From Conchocele bisecta (Eukaryota; Mollusca; Bivalvia; Lucinida; Thyasiridae), in the NCBI GenBank assembly GCA_029237695.1, contig CM055279.1:56183530-56247529 (forward strand): DNA of 64,000 bases. Reading direction: 5' to 3'. The notes beneath the pieces were generated by a model. The model saw nothing but the letters and a program-made list of their open reading frames with translations. It was not told the DNA's origin and ran no database searches. A program made the translations under genes and the position numbers. Shown here piece after piece: positions 22,699-35,314 of the stretch (position 1 is its first letter; the number at the start of each line of letters is the position of its first letter).

Positions 22699-25600
22699 AT
22701 GAGAGAGGTCGTATGATCCTCTGGTAACACCCCGGCTTTATCGTAGTATGCCAGAGCCTAATTTTTGTTGACAGTAACTTTTCATAACACCGTCATTCAT
22801 TTTAAATCCCCTATTTTGTGCTACATCGATAATGTGTTTTCCATCTTCTGTAATTCACTTAGTACTCGTTATATCTATCCCATTTAAATTGTTAGTTCTC
22901 TTGTCATTCCTTTCGCAGAGTTTTTATTAATAGAAATTAATTTTTTCTACAAAATAACACTTACTAGATATCCTATCACCCTATCTCCGCTAAATACCAT
23001 TTTAAAAGTCCGGGTCTCTTTCGATCCATTTTATCCCAAGCCACCATTTCTTTATTTTCTTTTCAACGCCGTCCTATAAGTTAGGTCTAATCAATTCTCT
23101 ATCGTTTTTTCCACTAACTCCCATATACATACTAGCCGTATCCATCTGTATTAAATTCAAATCTTCTCTTTTTACGTATATAGTCAAGAAATACGGAGTA
23201 AAATTCAAACATTCTCAATTTAGCTAGTTGATAAACCGCTATTCCAAATGGAATGTCTCTTAAACCGCACTCCGGGGGTTTTTCTGAAGATATTTCTGTA
23301 CCATCTCCTATCTCTTCCAAATCGTCAAAGAATGCAGATCTTAATGCTTTGTCAACACAGGTTTCGTTTTTGTGTATATGTCGTATTTAAATGTCTCGCC
23401 ATTGCCTCTATCATGTTTCCACAACACTTAGTTTCCTAATAATTTCATTATGTCGGCGACGTTTCTTATTTGGTTCTACTCGCCCGTTCGGCGTCGCTGT
23501 ACATCTTTTGCGAACCAGTCTAATGGTTTCCGCTTATATAATCTATAACCACTATGAACTCCAGTTATTTCTAGCCTGGTTTTAAATACCATTTCAACAG
23601 TGGCACGTACAGCAATACTTTTGTGGTGCCGACATAGAATCCCCAACCAAGAAAAATTTTCTTCCATTTCCACTAGTTTCTTCCAGTAAGCGTCCAAATA
23701 ATTTTATCATGTGTGTGGAACTTCACAACATTTACTTGCTCTGTTTTATAAATATTGAGACATTTCAGAAAACTTATCTTTTTAAGATGTGTGGAAACTT
23801 CTATATCCAACCTCCGCAAACCCGATAACCAGTCTCCAATAAAACTCTTTTACAAAACTTTTTTAATAAATTTAGGGTTTATGTGGGTATCTATATGGTG
23901 TAAAGTTTTCTCTCCACACGGCATCTCTGTTATTTACGTAGATAAATATAACCGTTTGTCTCGTACCCCAAAACACGTGCACGTGAACCCACTCTAATAT
24001 TTGAAACCCCAGCTTCTGCATATCGGGTAAATACTAGTTGATGGACCGCCAACTAGACGTCCTTCATCATGTTCGTATGTTTCTTCTTTGGTGCATATAG
24101 CATCCTCCGTATAATCTCTTTGAAGATTTTTGTTCTTTAATGGATCCCTCTCAATAAATATTGTATGCTACTCCAGGTATGTTACGCAGCTTTGAAAATA
24201 TCCACACCTCTGTGTTTATAAAATTCACACATTTTTTTTCCACCGCTTCTAGGAAGGTGCTACATCTAAAACGTATAATATTTCAACCAATCTCGAAAGT
24301 TTTCATATTATTTTCTTCGAAAAGTCCTGACACATTACTTAATATGTTCATCTATTAACATTTCCCAATATTTGGAATACAATTCCTCTAATCCGTAGTC
24401 CATGGGAGAAATTCCAGTTTGTCTAGAAACGAACTCACTCATATGAAAAGAAAGATTCTGTCCTTTGCATTCGAGGCTTTTATCAACTTATCGTAACTTA
24501 CACCGGGTCCTAGATAAATATTACATCAAGAAATCTAAACTCTGGAGTAAATAGAAAATATTGTTGCGTTGCACTTTTTCCGACCATTACTTTCTTTTTG
24601 ATGATGCCAGTTCGCACTACGAGGTATTTCTTTATTAAGTTTATTCGTACTTTAACTGCTGTTAAAACCTATAACCGGTACTTGCTTCTATCCACTGTTC
24701 GATCTTGGCGATTTTTGGTTTTTATCAACGTAAATGTTCCTGTATTATACCCCATATCTTACCACACTCTTCTCTTATAGCTGTTCCCCTGACTTTCAAA
24801 GTCTTCTACGAATATTTCTTTCTATAAGTTTTGCGGGATCTTTTGAACACTAATATGAGTTACTGTTCCTGAGAAATTATCTCCTATACTAACGCTTTAC
24901 CGAACGAGCTCCGGCTCGTACTCTAGATTATTACCGAGAGTTTCAATTCTGGGTTGAAGATATCGCTCAAAATCGTATACTAAATCTGATATGGGTAATG
25001 AGTAAGTGTCGCAACCGATCTTTATGTCTTACCCCGTTTTCTTTGAAATTCGCATTCCCACATAACTACGAGGGTTGAATTCTTTGCTTTTCCTAATAAA
25101 TTATCTCTTCTCATATGGATGCGCGTTTCTTCTTTTCTATGCTTTGCATGAATCTCACACCTGCCAGTAACGAGCCGTGATATTGATATACGGTATGGGT
25201 TTTCGGGACAGTATCCATCACTGGAGCTCTAAAATCCATCTTTTCACCCCCGGGTCCACACTGTTTCGTGGGAATGTGAATTCCCTCGCGTCCCCCCCCC
25301 CCCCTTTTTCCCACAGAGTACATCCAATCGATCGCCCATAACTGTTAGAAACTTTTTTGGGAGAACGCTTTTCTCGAACGACGAACCGGCGCTCTAAATA
25401 ATTATCCCCCCATCACTTATTACTTTTGTCTCCACCTCTCATACCATTTTGGCCCGTGGTCTCTTCATAACTCGCTTTCGTGAATTTCCTGCTTGCAATT
25501 ATCGAAGCGTAAATTTTAGATAGTTTTTTTTAAGGTTTTTTATCAGAAATGCTGAGTTAATTATAACATCCTATTGTTAATTGGTTAATTACCTAGTGCC

Positions 25601-26679
25601 TTATAGTGCGCTGTACCTTTTTTCAACCACCATATCTTTCATTCGGTGGTTTGATATACTATATACCGATTTAAAAAATCACTTCACCTTTTCAGATCTG
25701 AAAAAGGAATTGGTGATACCCAAATTACTACCAAATATCTTACTAAGTTCGTTCGCCTTTCTGTACATCTGTCGGGTCTTTTTATCTGTCCATATGCATA
25801 CGAGACACCTGAACGAGACAAAGTCGTCATTATTACTTATCTTAAGAATACATACCTTTTTTTTATTCTTCAGCCATTCTGGAAGCTCTCCTCTGCCGCT
25901 TCTTTGGATGTAGTCCCAAATCTATTCCCCACTACACTGGTAATTAAGCTTTACGAAAACCTCTACCCATCTTACAAACTTCCACTTTATTGTCGGATCT
26001 GTCCTATTTTATCGGACATTATTCGTGTTTGCTCCTTATCTGACAGCCTTTTTAACGGTTTTCATTGATGATATGGTTCGCAACCACCGAGATTTTTGGT
26101 GCATTATTATAAGTTACAGGTTATCCATTGTAATTTCCCTCCATATGTTCTAGCTTTAAGAATATGAAAGAATCTCAAATAAAAATTGGTTGTTAGATAC
26201 GGAGCGAGTTTATCGGACATGCGTTCAGACTCGTTAATGTTAATGTTTTTATGAAAGGATAATGTAACTACCCGTCTTCCATTTTCTACCTTTTCCAATG
26301 TTTCATCGTGAGACCCCCAATATTTCTTCACTTTTTCCACTATCGCGCGAACGAGAGATCTTTTATTTTGTATTGGGCCACCTGTGTGTCTAATTTGGGA
26401 CAAATTATTGGTGCTTGAAGGTTTTATTACACTAGCCCTTAACTCCGCAATACTTTCTTTTTGAATTCTGTTACCAACTTCATCCGCTAGTGAGAGGTTT
26501 GTAAATGCCCCTCTTTTATAGGCGCGGGTAAACCGCTTCATAAACGCCTCATTCTTTGTGACATTTATCAGCTTTGTCAACCCCCTAACTCTCAACCGTG
26601 TACTATAAGTAATCCCTAGAGATTCGGCTTCTCTCTTCATCAAACTTTCTATTTCTGCTCTAGTTTCTGGCGTTATCAT
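22699..26679 (-). pseudogene. Protein-primed-type family B DNA polymerase, copy 1 remnant
   Basis: The ATG at 26679 opens a 190-codon N-terminal frame (MITPETRAEIESL...) close to copy 2. The remaining 3.4 kb retains recognisable blocks in all three minus-strand frames, with many single-base losses. The 3' end converges on the integrase, leaving about 36 bp between their ends. Confidence 0.85.
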
Positions 26680-26736
26680 ATTTTCTGTATTATACTTTTG
26701 TATATATACTTTTTGTATAACCTATAAAATTTATCT

Positions 26737-26789
26737 GTTCAATTGGACGTCAAAAATTTACATAATGTTTTTTTCACGTCCAATTGAAC
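26737..26789. promoter_or_regulatory. GTTCAATTGGACGT / ACGTCCAATTGAAC dyad, copy 1
   Basis: Two perfect 14-bp inverted half-sites (26737-26750 and 26776-26789) flank a 25-bp A/T-rich spacer. They sit in the 135-bp gap between the divergent polymerase (start 26679) and zinc-finger (start 26815) genes. Copy 2 has three copies at the same place. The symmetric placement suggests an operator or a core of a divergent promoter. Confidence 0.7.
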
Positions 26790-26814
26790 AGATAAAATTT
26801 TATATACATATATA

Positions 26815-27107
26815 ATGGATGTGTGACTTGTTGTAAGAGGTTTACGTGTAAAGACTATCTACGAAGGCATCTAGCGAGACGTAGAAAGTTTCCTTGTGTC
26901 CCCCCACAATTTCAATGCCCTAGATGCCCTTGTAAATTCGTTAGTGCCCAAACTCTTTGTAGACATAAGCAACTACGCTGTCAGGTGGCTAAAGGTGAAC
27001 GTGGTAGACTAGAGCTGGTAGAATTAGTTGCTGATCTGCGAAATAAATTAGCTATATCGGAGAATAAGAAAAATGAGGAATATAAACTATTGTACTTGCA
27101 TGAATGA
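26815..27107 (+). pseudogene. C2H2 zinc-finger protein, copy 1, broken at codon 4
   Basis: ATG at 26815 is followed by an early TGA caused by a 1-2 base change relative to copy 2. From codon 5 onward the frame is open and nearly identical, with CX2C/HX-type fingers CCKRFTCKDYLRRH and CPRCPCKFVSAQTLCRHK. An internal ATG does not restore the N-terminal Cys pair. Confidence 0.85.
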
Positions 27108-27117
27108 TTTCGACTTT

Positions 27118-27315
27118 TTTCAAAAGTCAATTACCAATATAATTGGGATCCCTCTTCTCAAAATTATTTTCTCCAAAAATTCATAAATTTGCTGTCGGGA
27201 GACCCAATTTTCCTCGTTAACCAATTTTTTTATTTTCGGGGGTGGTGGGGGTATTATAGAGGGTTATAAATGATACCACGGTAGGTGGTATCATTTTGAC
27301 TCCCTTACTACTACT
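27118..27315 (-). repeat. Right terminal inverted repeat of copy 1
   Basis: Inverted partner of 6215-6413, differing by a few substitutions and single-base indels. The zinc-finger remnant ends only about 10 bases inside it. Confidence 0.95.
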
Positions 27316-27480
27316 GCGAAAAATAAAAATGGCCGCCAAGGGGAGATAAGTCATGGGAAATTTTGAAAATCAATAGGCTTCTTCGGCTTGCCGTGATAAA
27401 CATGTATACCAAATTTGGTTACAATCCGTCACGTAGACTCTAGTTATTGCATGGACAAGCTGTGCCCGCCCGCCCACCAG
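27316..27480. other. Right half of the host repeat interrupted by copy 1
   Basis: After GCGAA come GGCCGCCAAGGGGAGA, CAATAGGCTTCTTCGGC, GATAAACATGTATACC and AAATTTGGTTAC. These are the same phrases that precede the element at 5985-6185. The segment ends near a CCGCCCGCCCACC run with a GATTCGAACCC word resembling a tRNA B box, which may indicate a SINE fragment. Confidence 0.7.
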
Positions 27481-27639
27481 ATTCGAACCCACAACGTTCA
27501 GTTTCCAAGCCTAACGTCTTTGATTCGGCTTATATTTAAGGAATCAAACCATGGGCTGTTGCGCTTACTGGGGTGCATAATACATTTGGTCTGTTTAAAG
27601 TGTGTGGAGTGCGAAACAGACCAAATGTATTGTTCACAA

Positions 27640-28580
27640 CAGTGAGTTCTGTTCACAGATGATGTGCCATGCTACTGCAGAGCAAATAGGGTGTATATCC
27701 TATACAAATATATCCTGTTCCTCGTATCCCAGTGGATATACTCCCACCCATTTATGAGTCATCTGTTCTGTTCATAATAAATAAAAGTCGCGGCCATTAC
27801 TTCCAAACTGTATTCCTGTTGTTATTGATACAATGCAATAGATAGTGTTCACAAACCTATGGGTTTTATAGGAAGTCCGAAGTCTTCCATATGCATAATG
27901 TTACTGTGATGAGCTGTTGTTGAGTTCTGTTCACAGATGATGTGCCATGATGCTGCAGCGGAAATATGGTAAAACACCTACGGACACAGATGGCAGAACA
28001 GGCGATCGTCGCGACTTGATACAGACCATAGACCACGAACGAGCGGAATCAAATCTGCGGTCTATACACTATTTGGCTGGCCATGTGGAATGCAGCGGCA
28101 CGTGTGCAGCGGGTGGTGCATATTGCACTAGTTGAAATACCAACGTATTTCATGTATGCATATATGGCAAAGCTGCCTAGCTTAATGTTACCTGGATATT
28201 TCCGGAAAAGCATAGGTACAGCTGTTACAATTGGCTAAATATGTCCTAGTTCTCATATCCAGTCAGTGGATACAGATGCCATTGGACAACTATGTCCTTG
28301 GCAAAGCTGTCAAGCTTAGCGTTACCTGGATATTTCCAGAAAAGGTATCCCGGCAGATAACAATTGGCTAAATATGTCCCAGTTCTCGTATCCAGTGGAT
28401 ACAAATAAACAAGTATATCCCGTTTCTCGTATCCCAGTGGATATACTCCCACCCGCAGCATGTCAGCCATTTATGAGCTGTCTGTTCTGTTAATAATAAA
28501 TAAAAGTAACGACAATTACTTCCAAACTGTAATCCTGTTGTTATTGATACTATACAAAGATAGTGTTTGTTAACCTATGG
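27640..28580. repeat. Duplicated host repeat segments
   Basis: GTTCTGTTCACAGATGATG occurs near 27649 and 27930. A 170-bp block (GTATCCCAGTGGATATACTC ... AATAAATAAAAGT ... CTGTTGTTATTGATAC) occurs at about 27690-27860 and 28390-28580. The block ends like a polyadenylated repeat. No TG...CA termini or primer site were found, so an LTR assignment is not supported. Confidence 0.7.
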
Positions 28581-30060
28581 GTGTGGACGTGTGTGCATAT
28601 CAATAATGATGTCTCACTAATAGGCACATGATTAGCCTCATCCTGCTTAATATATCAACATCCGTAGTCGAGGTGAACGTCATCCTTTGCATACTACATG
28701 TGTTATGATACCCCCATGTTACCTACAGATAGGTTGGTGCCCTAAAACATCACTCCAGTGTCATATAGCCAGAGGCTATAATGTGTTTTAGCAAATCATC
28801 TTATATTATAATGTACAATAGTCACATGTATCAAAATCACTCCAAAATGATATTTGTTGATAATATACTCCCTCTTTACAATGACACAATTAGATCATTT
28901 ATTGCTTTGACGCGTCTATTTAACTACCAAGTCACTGGAGGAGAACTGTAAATTGAGCACTGCAATTACAATATCCTTTGACGGACAGGACGTACGGACG
29001 CCAATAACACTATATGGCGAGGGCATAAAAATGTTAAGGTTACGTGCTACGGACGGATGAAATGACGGAGAGACATACGAAACAGACGAAGAGCCGACCG
29101 GACGAAAGGTGAAAACTATATCCTACAATAAACACTTTCAATTCAGTTGAAACGTCGTCGTGACTCACTGCAAATTGATTCATTACCAGTATTAGCTGTT
29201 ACAAGTTACCATCAGGTCGACATGTATATATTTGTATTTGTGCCACATGGGGTCAGCATTGATGAAAATCGCACATTTGTTACAATGGCATATTCAACAA
29301 CGATTGTAATGAAGGTACCTTTAGTAATGCACCTGTAAATGTCTTGCCCGATACATTTTGCTATAATGCAGCATTTGTCAATAAGCGGCTAAATACCTGA
29401 TCAAGTTCAATACTGGGACTTACCACGCTGAAGTCCTGTATAGCACATACAAAATATGGCTGATTTGGTCGGTTGTTTTCTATGTAGACGTGATCTGAAA
29501 ATTGATAGAAAAAATATGCATCATCAGCAGGCAATAAAACCATCATGAATAGTATAGTCTGCACCTATTTATTGTACATCAAAATATCTGAGCATACAGT
29601 CCTTCACACTTGTTATGTAGAAGTGTCAATTTATGGCAGAAATTTAATTTAGAGGCGTCATTTTACATTATCAAAGAATAGCCTAAGCACCACAATCATG
29701 CTCAAAATACACTTTTAGACTATAGCCCGAGGTGGCGGTAGGGCCGGCGGGGTGGAAAAGGTTTTATTGCGTTTTCCTGTGGAACAATACATTCTAAAAC
29801 CAACACGAAATGTTTCCAGCTCGAAAAAGTGTCCAAAATCGGTTTAATTTACATAAATTCAAAATGGCCGCCATGTTCCTGTAGTATTCGGCATTATGGG
29901 CCCCGAGAGAATATATTCAAGTGAGCTAAAACGCTGTTATGTGTTTTTCTTACAGCATGGTAGGTTTAGACCATAAAGATTCTAATAGACGCCCATGCTC
30001 TAATAGACGCCAACCCCCCCCCACTTTTTACGTTGAAAATGACCAATTTTTTGGCTGATT
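28581..30060. other. Host DNA without a recognisable gene
   Basis: An ACGGACAGGACGTACGG tail with GAGGGCATAAAA lies at 28980-29030, and another gacgga/agacga run at 29050-29105. Otherwise there are only short frames without signatures. A short AAATGGCCGCC phrase recurs near 29860. Confidence 0.5.
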
Positions 30061-30189
30061 TTCACAAAATTTGAAACCACATCGGAGTCAATTGTCCAAC
30101 TAGATTTCTTTTCTTTCCAGTATTTCGAAGGCAACTTCCTTGAAAATCGGGGGGAAAGGTAGATATTTTTTGGGAAAAAAACATAATTG

Positions 30190-31146
30190 CTACTTTCACT
30201 TTCAACAAGAAACGAGGCAAAGCCACGAAGGCCAGGTTATTTTCCAAGCATGGACACTTAGATAACATAATTATACCCACTTTTTGTAGACTAGATGGCC
30301 GTGGCCTGCATGTCGCGCCTTGGGGCGAGGCATGGACACTAAAAAAATAGATATAGTAGATAGAAAAGCTTTAACGAAAAAACGTTAACCGGACACACGG
30401 ACGTACGGACGGACGGATGCCAAAATGCCGACGATATCGCGCTTTCCACAAGCGGGTGCGACAATGATGATAAACACCCATGTGAAGTATCAAGGTAATG
30501 GGTGAAGCAGTTGCAGAGATATAGTACACGAAAAAACTTTAACCCATTACAGACGGGATACACTTTTAGTAGTATGAACCTTTTGAGAGAAAAATATCCC
30601 TATTTTCTGTATATCCTTTCGAAAGTATATGTTGTTACCACTCATTTGAACCGTCTCGTTCGAGACGGTTCAAATGAGTGGTAACAACATATACCTTTAT
30701 CGATGAATGAACAAAATAATGAGATTTTTTCAACAAAAATCGGAGTATCCTCAGCATGAAATGGGTTAACAAATAAATTCAAAGTAATTTGACCTTGACA
30801 TTGCGCACAGGGGCCGCACGGTTGGGGGTTAGAATGAAAATATGGACGATGATAAACACCCATGTGAAGTTTGAAGGTAATGGGCGAAGCAGTTGCAGAG
30901 ATATAGTATAACGAAAAAGTTTTAACCAAAAAATTTAACCAGACGTACGTTAAAAAGTTAACGTTGAAAATGGCTAAGTCAATTATGTAGAAATAATAGG
31001 TGAAGGTAAAACAAGAAACGAGGCAAAGCCACGAAGGCCAGGTTTTTTCCAAGCATGGACACTTGGATAACATAATTATACCCACTTTTTGTAGACTAGA
31101 TGGCCGTGGCCTGCATGTCGCGCCTTGGGGCGAGGCATGGACACTA
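30190..31146. repeat. Two copies of a composite host repeat
   Basis: The block AGAAACGAGGCAAAGCCACG ... GGGGCGAGGCATGGACACTA occurs at 30207-30342 and 31012-31146. The neighbouring AAACACCCATGTGAAGT ... GCAGTTGCAGAGATATAGTA block occurs near 30472, 30855, 32892, 33050 and 33210. ACGGACGG runs accompany several copies. Confidence 0.8.
30543..30765. mobile_element. piggyBac-like MITE with a 70-bp near-perfect palindrome
   Basis: It is flanked by TTAA on both sides (30539-30542, 30766-30769) and begins CCCATTAC and ends GAAATGGG. TTAA duplication plus CCC/GGG termini is the piggyBac signature. The paralogous host repeat near 33109 reads AACTTTAACAAAAAAATTC without the insertion, acting as an empty site. 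In its centre, 30625-30658 and 30661-30694 are exact 34-bp inverted copies separated by TT. Confidence 0.85.
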
Positions 31147-32760
31147 AAACAAGAGGGCCATGATGGCCCTAATTCGCTCACCTGACTCTATGAACACCAG
31201 AGGAGAATGCGACATTGAGTTCATGTGTTTTAAAAAAATTGTGCTATTTTTAGATGGCGGTCATCTTGGATTAAGCGATGACTGTCATTTTACCAAATCT
31301 GAAAATGCTTCACCCAAAGATCTTAACTTCCTATGAAGTTTGGCCAGCATCGGCCATGTGGTTCCTGAGAAAAAGGCGTTCAAAATCTTGAATAAATGGA
31401 CCTTTTGGTGGCCATCATGGATGACATAATCATCCGATTCCGACAAATATTGCACCAGAGCAATCGCCTCATCGATACCTTCAATATGATATATGGCATG
31501 AGCATATTCGGTCAAAAATAAAATTTGACCCCACGGGCCATGCCCATTTTTGACCCCGGGGTCACCATTTCACAACTTTGAAAGAGCATTGTAAATCGAT
31601 CATTCCTACCAAGTTTAGTCGAAATCCGGCCAGCGGTTCATGAGAAGATTTTTTAAGAATTAATGCTATTATTAGACGGTGGCCATCTTGGATTAGCGAT
31701 GACTTCCATTTTAACAAATCTGAAAAGGCTTCACCCATGGACCATAACTTTTAAGTTTGGCTACCATGGGCCAAGCGGTTCATGTGAAGAAGAATTTTGA
31801 AATCTCTAATAAAAGAACGACCATTTGACATTTTGGCGGCCATCTTGGATGACATAACAATCCGATTTCGACAACAAATGTACCAGAGTGATCGCCTCAT
31901 TGATACCTTCAATTTGATATATAACATGACCATATTCGGTCAAAAATTAAATTTGACCCCAATTTGACCCCACGGGCCACGCCCATTTTTGACCCCGGGG
32001 TCACCATTTTAACAAGTTTGAAAGAGCATTGTACATCGATCATTCCTACCAAGTTTTGTCGAAATCCACTAGCGGTTCATGAGAAGAAGATTTTTTAAGA
32101 ATTTATGCTATTTTTAGACGGTGGCCATCTTGGATTAGCGATGACCTCCATTTTAACAAATCTGAAAAGGTTTCACCCATGGACCATAACTCTTAAGTTT
32201 GGCTACCATGGGCCAAGCGGTTCATGTGAAGAAGAATTTTGAAATCTCTAATAAAAGAACGACCTTTTGACCTTTCGGCGGCCATCTTGGATGACCTAAC
32301 CATCCGATTTCGACAAAAAATGCACCAGAGTGATCGCCTCGTTGATAGCTTCAATTTGATATATGACAAGACCATATTCGGTCAAAAATAAAATCTGTCC
32401 CCAATTTGACCCCACGGGCCACGCCCATTTTTGACCCCAGGGTCACCATTTTAACAACTTTGAAAGAGCATTGTACATCGATCAGTCCTACCAAGTTTTG
32501 TCGAAATCCGGTTGGCGGTTCTTGAGAAGAAGATTTTTGAAGAATTTGTGCTATTTTTAGACGGCGGCCATCTTGGATTACTTAATGATGTAATTTTAAC
32601 AATTTTGTAATCCCCCTACCTAAGGACCATGACCATGAAGTTTGGTGACTATAGGCCCAATGGTTACGGAGGAGAAGACGTTTGAAAATGTTCACGGACG
32701 ACGACGACGGACACATTGCGGTAACAATAGCTCACATGAGCTTCGCTCAGGTGAGCTAAA
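31147..32760. repeat. Interspersed repeat with internal 440-bp tandem units
   Basis: AGACGGTGGCCATCTTGG-type words recur at 31252, 31674, 32116 and 32559 (spacing 422-443 bp). Each unit carries TTGACCCC...GGGTCACCATTT and GAAATCC phrases. It starts AACAAGAGGGCCATGATGGC and ends in a hairpin, AGCTCACATGAG...GTGAGCTAAAAA. Repeated ATGs give short open frames only. Confidence 0.85.
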
Positions 32761-33350
32761 AATAGATATAGTAGATGGAAAAACTTTAACAAAAAAACTA
32801 TAACCGGACACACGGACGTATGGACGGACGGACGTATGCCAAAATGCCGACGATATCGCGCTTTCCGCAAGCGGGTGCGACAATGATGATAAACACCCAT
32901 GTGAAGTATCAAGGTATTGGGTGAAGCAGTTGCAGAGATATAGTACACAAAAAAACAAAAAAACTTTAACAAAAAAATTCAAAGTAATTTGAACTTGACA
33001 TTGGGCACAGGATCGCGCTTTCCGCAAGCAGGTGCGACAATGATGATAAACGCCCATGTGAAGTATCAAGGTATTGGGTGAAGCAGTTGCAGAGATATAG
33101 TACACAAAAAAACTTTAACAAAAAAATTCAAAGTAATTTGACCTTGACATTGGGCACAGGGGCCGCACGGTTGGGGGTTAGAATGAAAATATGGATGATG
33201 ATAAACACCCATGTGAAGTTTCAAGGTAATGGGCGAAGCAGTTGTAGAGATATAGTATAACGAAAACGTTTTAACCAAAAAACTTTAACCAGACATACGT
33301 TAAAAAGTTAACGTTGAAAATTACGTAGAAATAATAGGTGAAGGTAAAAA
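32761..33350. repeat. Further copies of the GTGAAGTATCAAGG repeat
   Basis: Three partial units repeat the sequence seen at 30350-30540 and 30780-30970, including CGATATCGCGCTTTCC and GGGGCCGCACGGTTGGGGG. One of them (about 33109) is the empty site for the piggyBac-like MITE. Confidence 0.8.
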
Positions 33351-33351
33351 A

Positions 33352-34590
33352 ATGGCCACATGTTGGATAGTTGTATGTGGTAGGCACCCCTTGGTTATGA
33401 AGCTGTGAAAGTTTGATGGTCCTAGGTGGTACAGTACCAAAGAAATGGACTTAAACACGAAAACTTAACATTGTAAACGCAAAAACTTAACATTGTAAAC
33501 ACGAAAACTTAACATTGTAAACGCGAAAACTTAACATTGAAAATGGCCAAGTCGACTGCGCGGAAAAAATGGGTGAAGTTAAAAAAAAAAGTAACATGTT
33601 GGATAGTGATATGTGGTGGGCACCCCTTGATTATGAAGCTGTGAAAGTTTGGTGGTCCTAGGTGGTACAGTAACAAAGAAATGGACACAAACACGAAAAC
33701 TTAACATTGATTGTGGACGCCGCCCGCCCGCCGGCTTTCGCCAATCCAATAGCCTGGATTTTTTTTCAAAAAACCTGGCTAAAAAAGTAACATGTTGGAT
33801 AGTGATATGTGGTGGGCACCCCTTGATTATGAAGCTGTGAAAGTGGTGGTGGTCCTAGGTGGTACAGTACCAAAGAAATGGACTTAAACACGAAAACTTA
33901 ACATTGAAAACGCGAAAACTTAACATTGAAAATGGCTAAGTCGATTGCGCGGAAAAAATGGGTCAATTAAGTTAAAAAAAAAGTAACATGTTGGATAGTG
34001 ATATGTGGTGGGCACCCCTTGATTATGAAGCTGTGAAAGTTTGGTGGTCCTAGGTGGTACAGTAACAAAGAAATGGACTGAAACACGAAAACGTAACATT
34101 GATTGTGGACGCCGCCCGCCCGCCCGCCCGCCCGCCCGCCCGCCCTTTCGCCAATCCAATAGCCTGGATTTTTTTTCAAAAAACCTGGCTAAAAATGGTC
34201 ACATGTTGGATAGTTGTATGTGGTAGGCAGCCCTTGGTTATGAAGCTGTGAAAGTTTGGTGGTCCTAGGTGGTACAGTACCAAAGAAATGGACTTAAACA
34301 CGAAAGTTAACATTGTAAACGCGAAAACTTAACATTGAAAATGGCTAAGTCGACTGCGCGGAAAAAATGGGTCAAGTTAAAAAAAAAGTAACATGTTCGA
34401 TAGTGATATGTGGTGGGCACCCCTTGATTCTGAAGCTGTGAAAGTTTGGTGGTCCTAGGTGGTACAGTAACAAAGAAATGGACTGAAACACGAAAACTTA
34501 ACATTGATAATGATTGTGGATGCCGCCCGCCGCCCGCCCGGCTTTCGCCAATCCAATAGCCTGGATTTTTAAAAAAAAAACCTGGCTAAA
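33352..34590. repeat. Tandem array, about 200-bp unit with a 400-bp higher-order pattern
   Basis: GGTGGTACAGTA words occur near 33428, 33661, 33859, 34052, 34269 and 34461. Alternate units carry an extra CGCCCGCC-run plus TTTCGCCAATCCAATAGCC block (33718, 34110, 34520), producing a roughly 400-bp higher-order period. Confidence 0.9.
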
Positions 34591-34829
34591 AACGGAAGCG
34601 AAATTCAGCTTTTTCCGGTGTCACAGTAAATTCCTCATTGGCAGTAGCTATTTGCACGGACAAAGGGCGATCAGAATTTACGCGGTTTACGAGACGCCAT
34701 TTTCAAAGCATCTCAAACCCATCTCGTATACTATGGGTGAAATTGACATCATGTTGGATCGTTGGCCAATATTTCCTAGGAGATGAGCAAAAATAAATAC
34801 GGCCTGTTCTGGAAGTGGGTCGAAATTAA

Positions 34830-34915
34830 TTGCACAGATACGGACTGAAACGTCCACGGGCCGAAACGTCCACGGTCCGAAACGGTGACAGTCCGGAATG
34901 GTCCGAAACGTCCAT
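34830..34915. repeat. Short GTCCGAAACGTCC direct repeats
   Basis: CGAAACGTCCACGG-like words occur four times in a row and twice more near 35010-35100. Nothing else is recognised in 34591-35136. Confidence 0.7.
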
Positions 34916-35136
34916 AGGCGTAAATATGATTAGCATTAATGATTGACGCTGTATTGATATATATACATTACCGGTATTTAAACATTTTTACCGAGTGTAC
35001 CATAATGACCAAAGTGGGCCGAAACGTCTTGGTCTAATATGCCCATAAACTGACAGACAGTACAATCAAGTCTGTCAGACATTTGAGAGAAACGTCCCTT
35101 CGTTATGTTTTTGTTCAGATAGTAGAAAATCGTATA

Positions 35137-35314
35137 CAGTCAAACCTGTGCTAAAAACCACCTCCGAATAGCAATCACGTGTCTGTAAAGGCCACTCTTT
35201 TGTTGTCCCAATGGCACAATTACTATATAAATGACCCTGCGAATAAAGACCACCTGTGAATAAAGGCCAGATTTTTTACTTCCCATGGCTGTCCTTTATT
35301 CACAGATTTGACTG
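35137..35314. mobile_element. 178-bp MITE with CAGTCAAACCTGTG ends
   Basis: CAGTCAAACCTGTG at the left and CACAGATTTGACTG at the right are inverted with one mismatch, each flanked by TA. Internally AAAGGCCA and AAAGACCACC phrases repeat. The end resembles that of the larger element nested in copy 1 (20295-21309). Confidence 0.8.

Larger units (their letters stand above)
6215..27315 (-). mobile_element. Polinton/Maverick (adintovirus-like) element, copy 1, complete but decayed
   Basis: This is a 21.1-kb element bounded by inverted repeats of about 198 bp that begin AGTAGTAGTAAGGGAG. It is flanked by GCGAA on both sides; counting the shared terminal base gives a 6-bp duplication TGCGAA, the size established for Polintons. 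Inside, in the order known for this family, are remnants of zinc-finger protein, DNA polymerase B, integrase, small proteins, packaging ATPase, capsid proteins and others. Strand is given relative to copy 2: the polymerase end is on the right. Nearly all genes have many frameshifts and stops, and at least one later transposon is nested in it. Confidence 0.95.

Noticed and set aside
27475..27500. tRNA gene or tRNA-derived SINE (GATTCGAACCC read as a B box)
   Set aside because: No convincing A box or cloverleaf could be traced. At most it is a SINE fragment.
27640..28580. Possible pair of LTRs around a short internal region
   Set aside because: The direct repeats contain AATAAA but lack TG...CA ends, a primer-binding site, a polypurine tract and any gag or pol frame.
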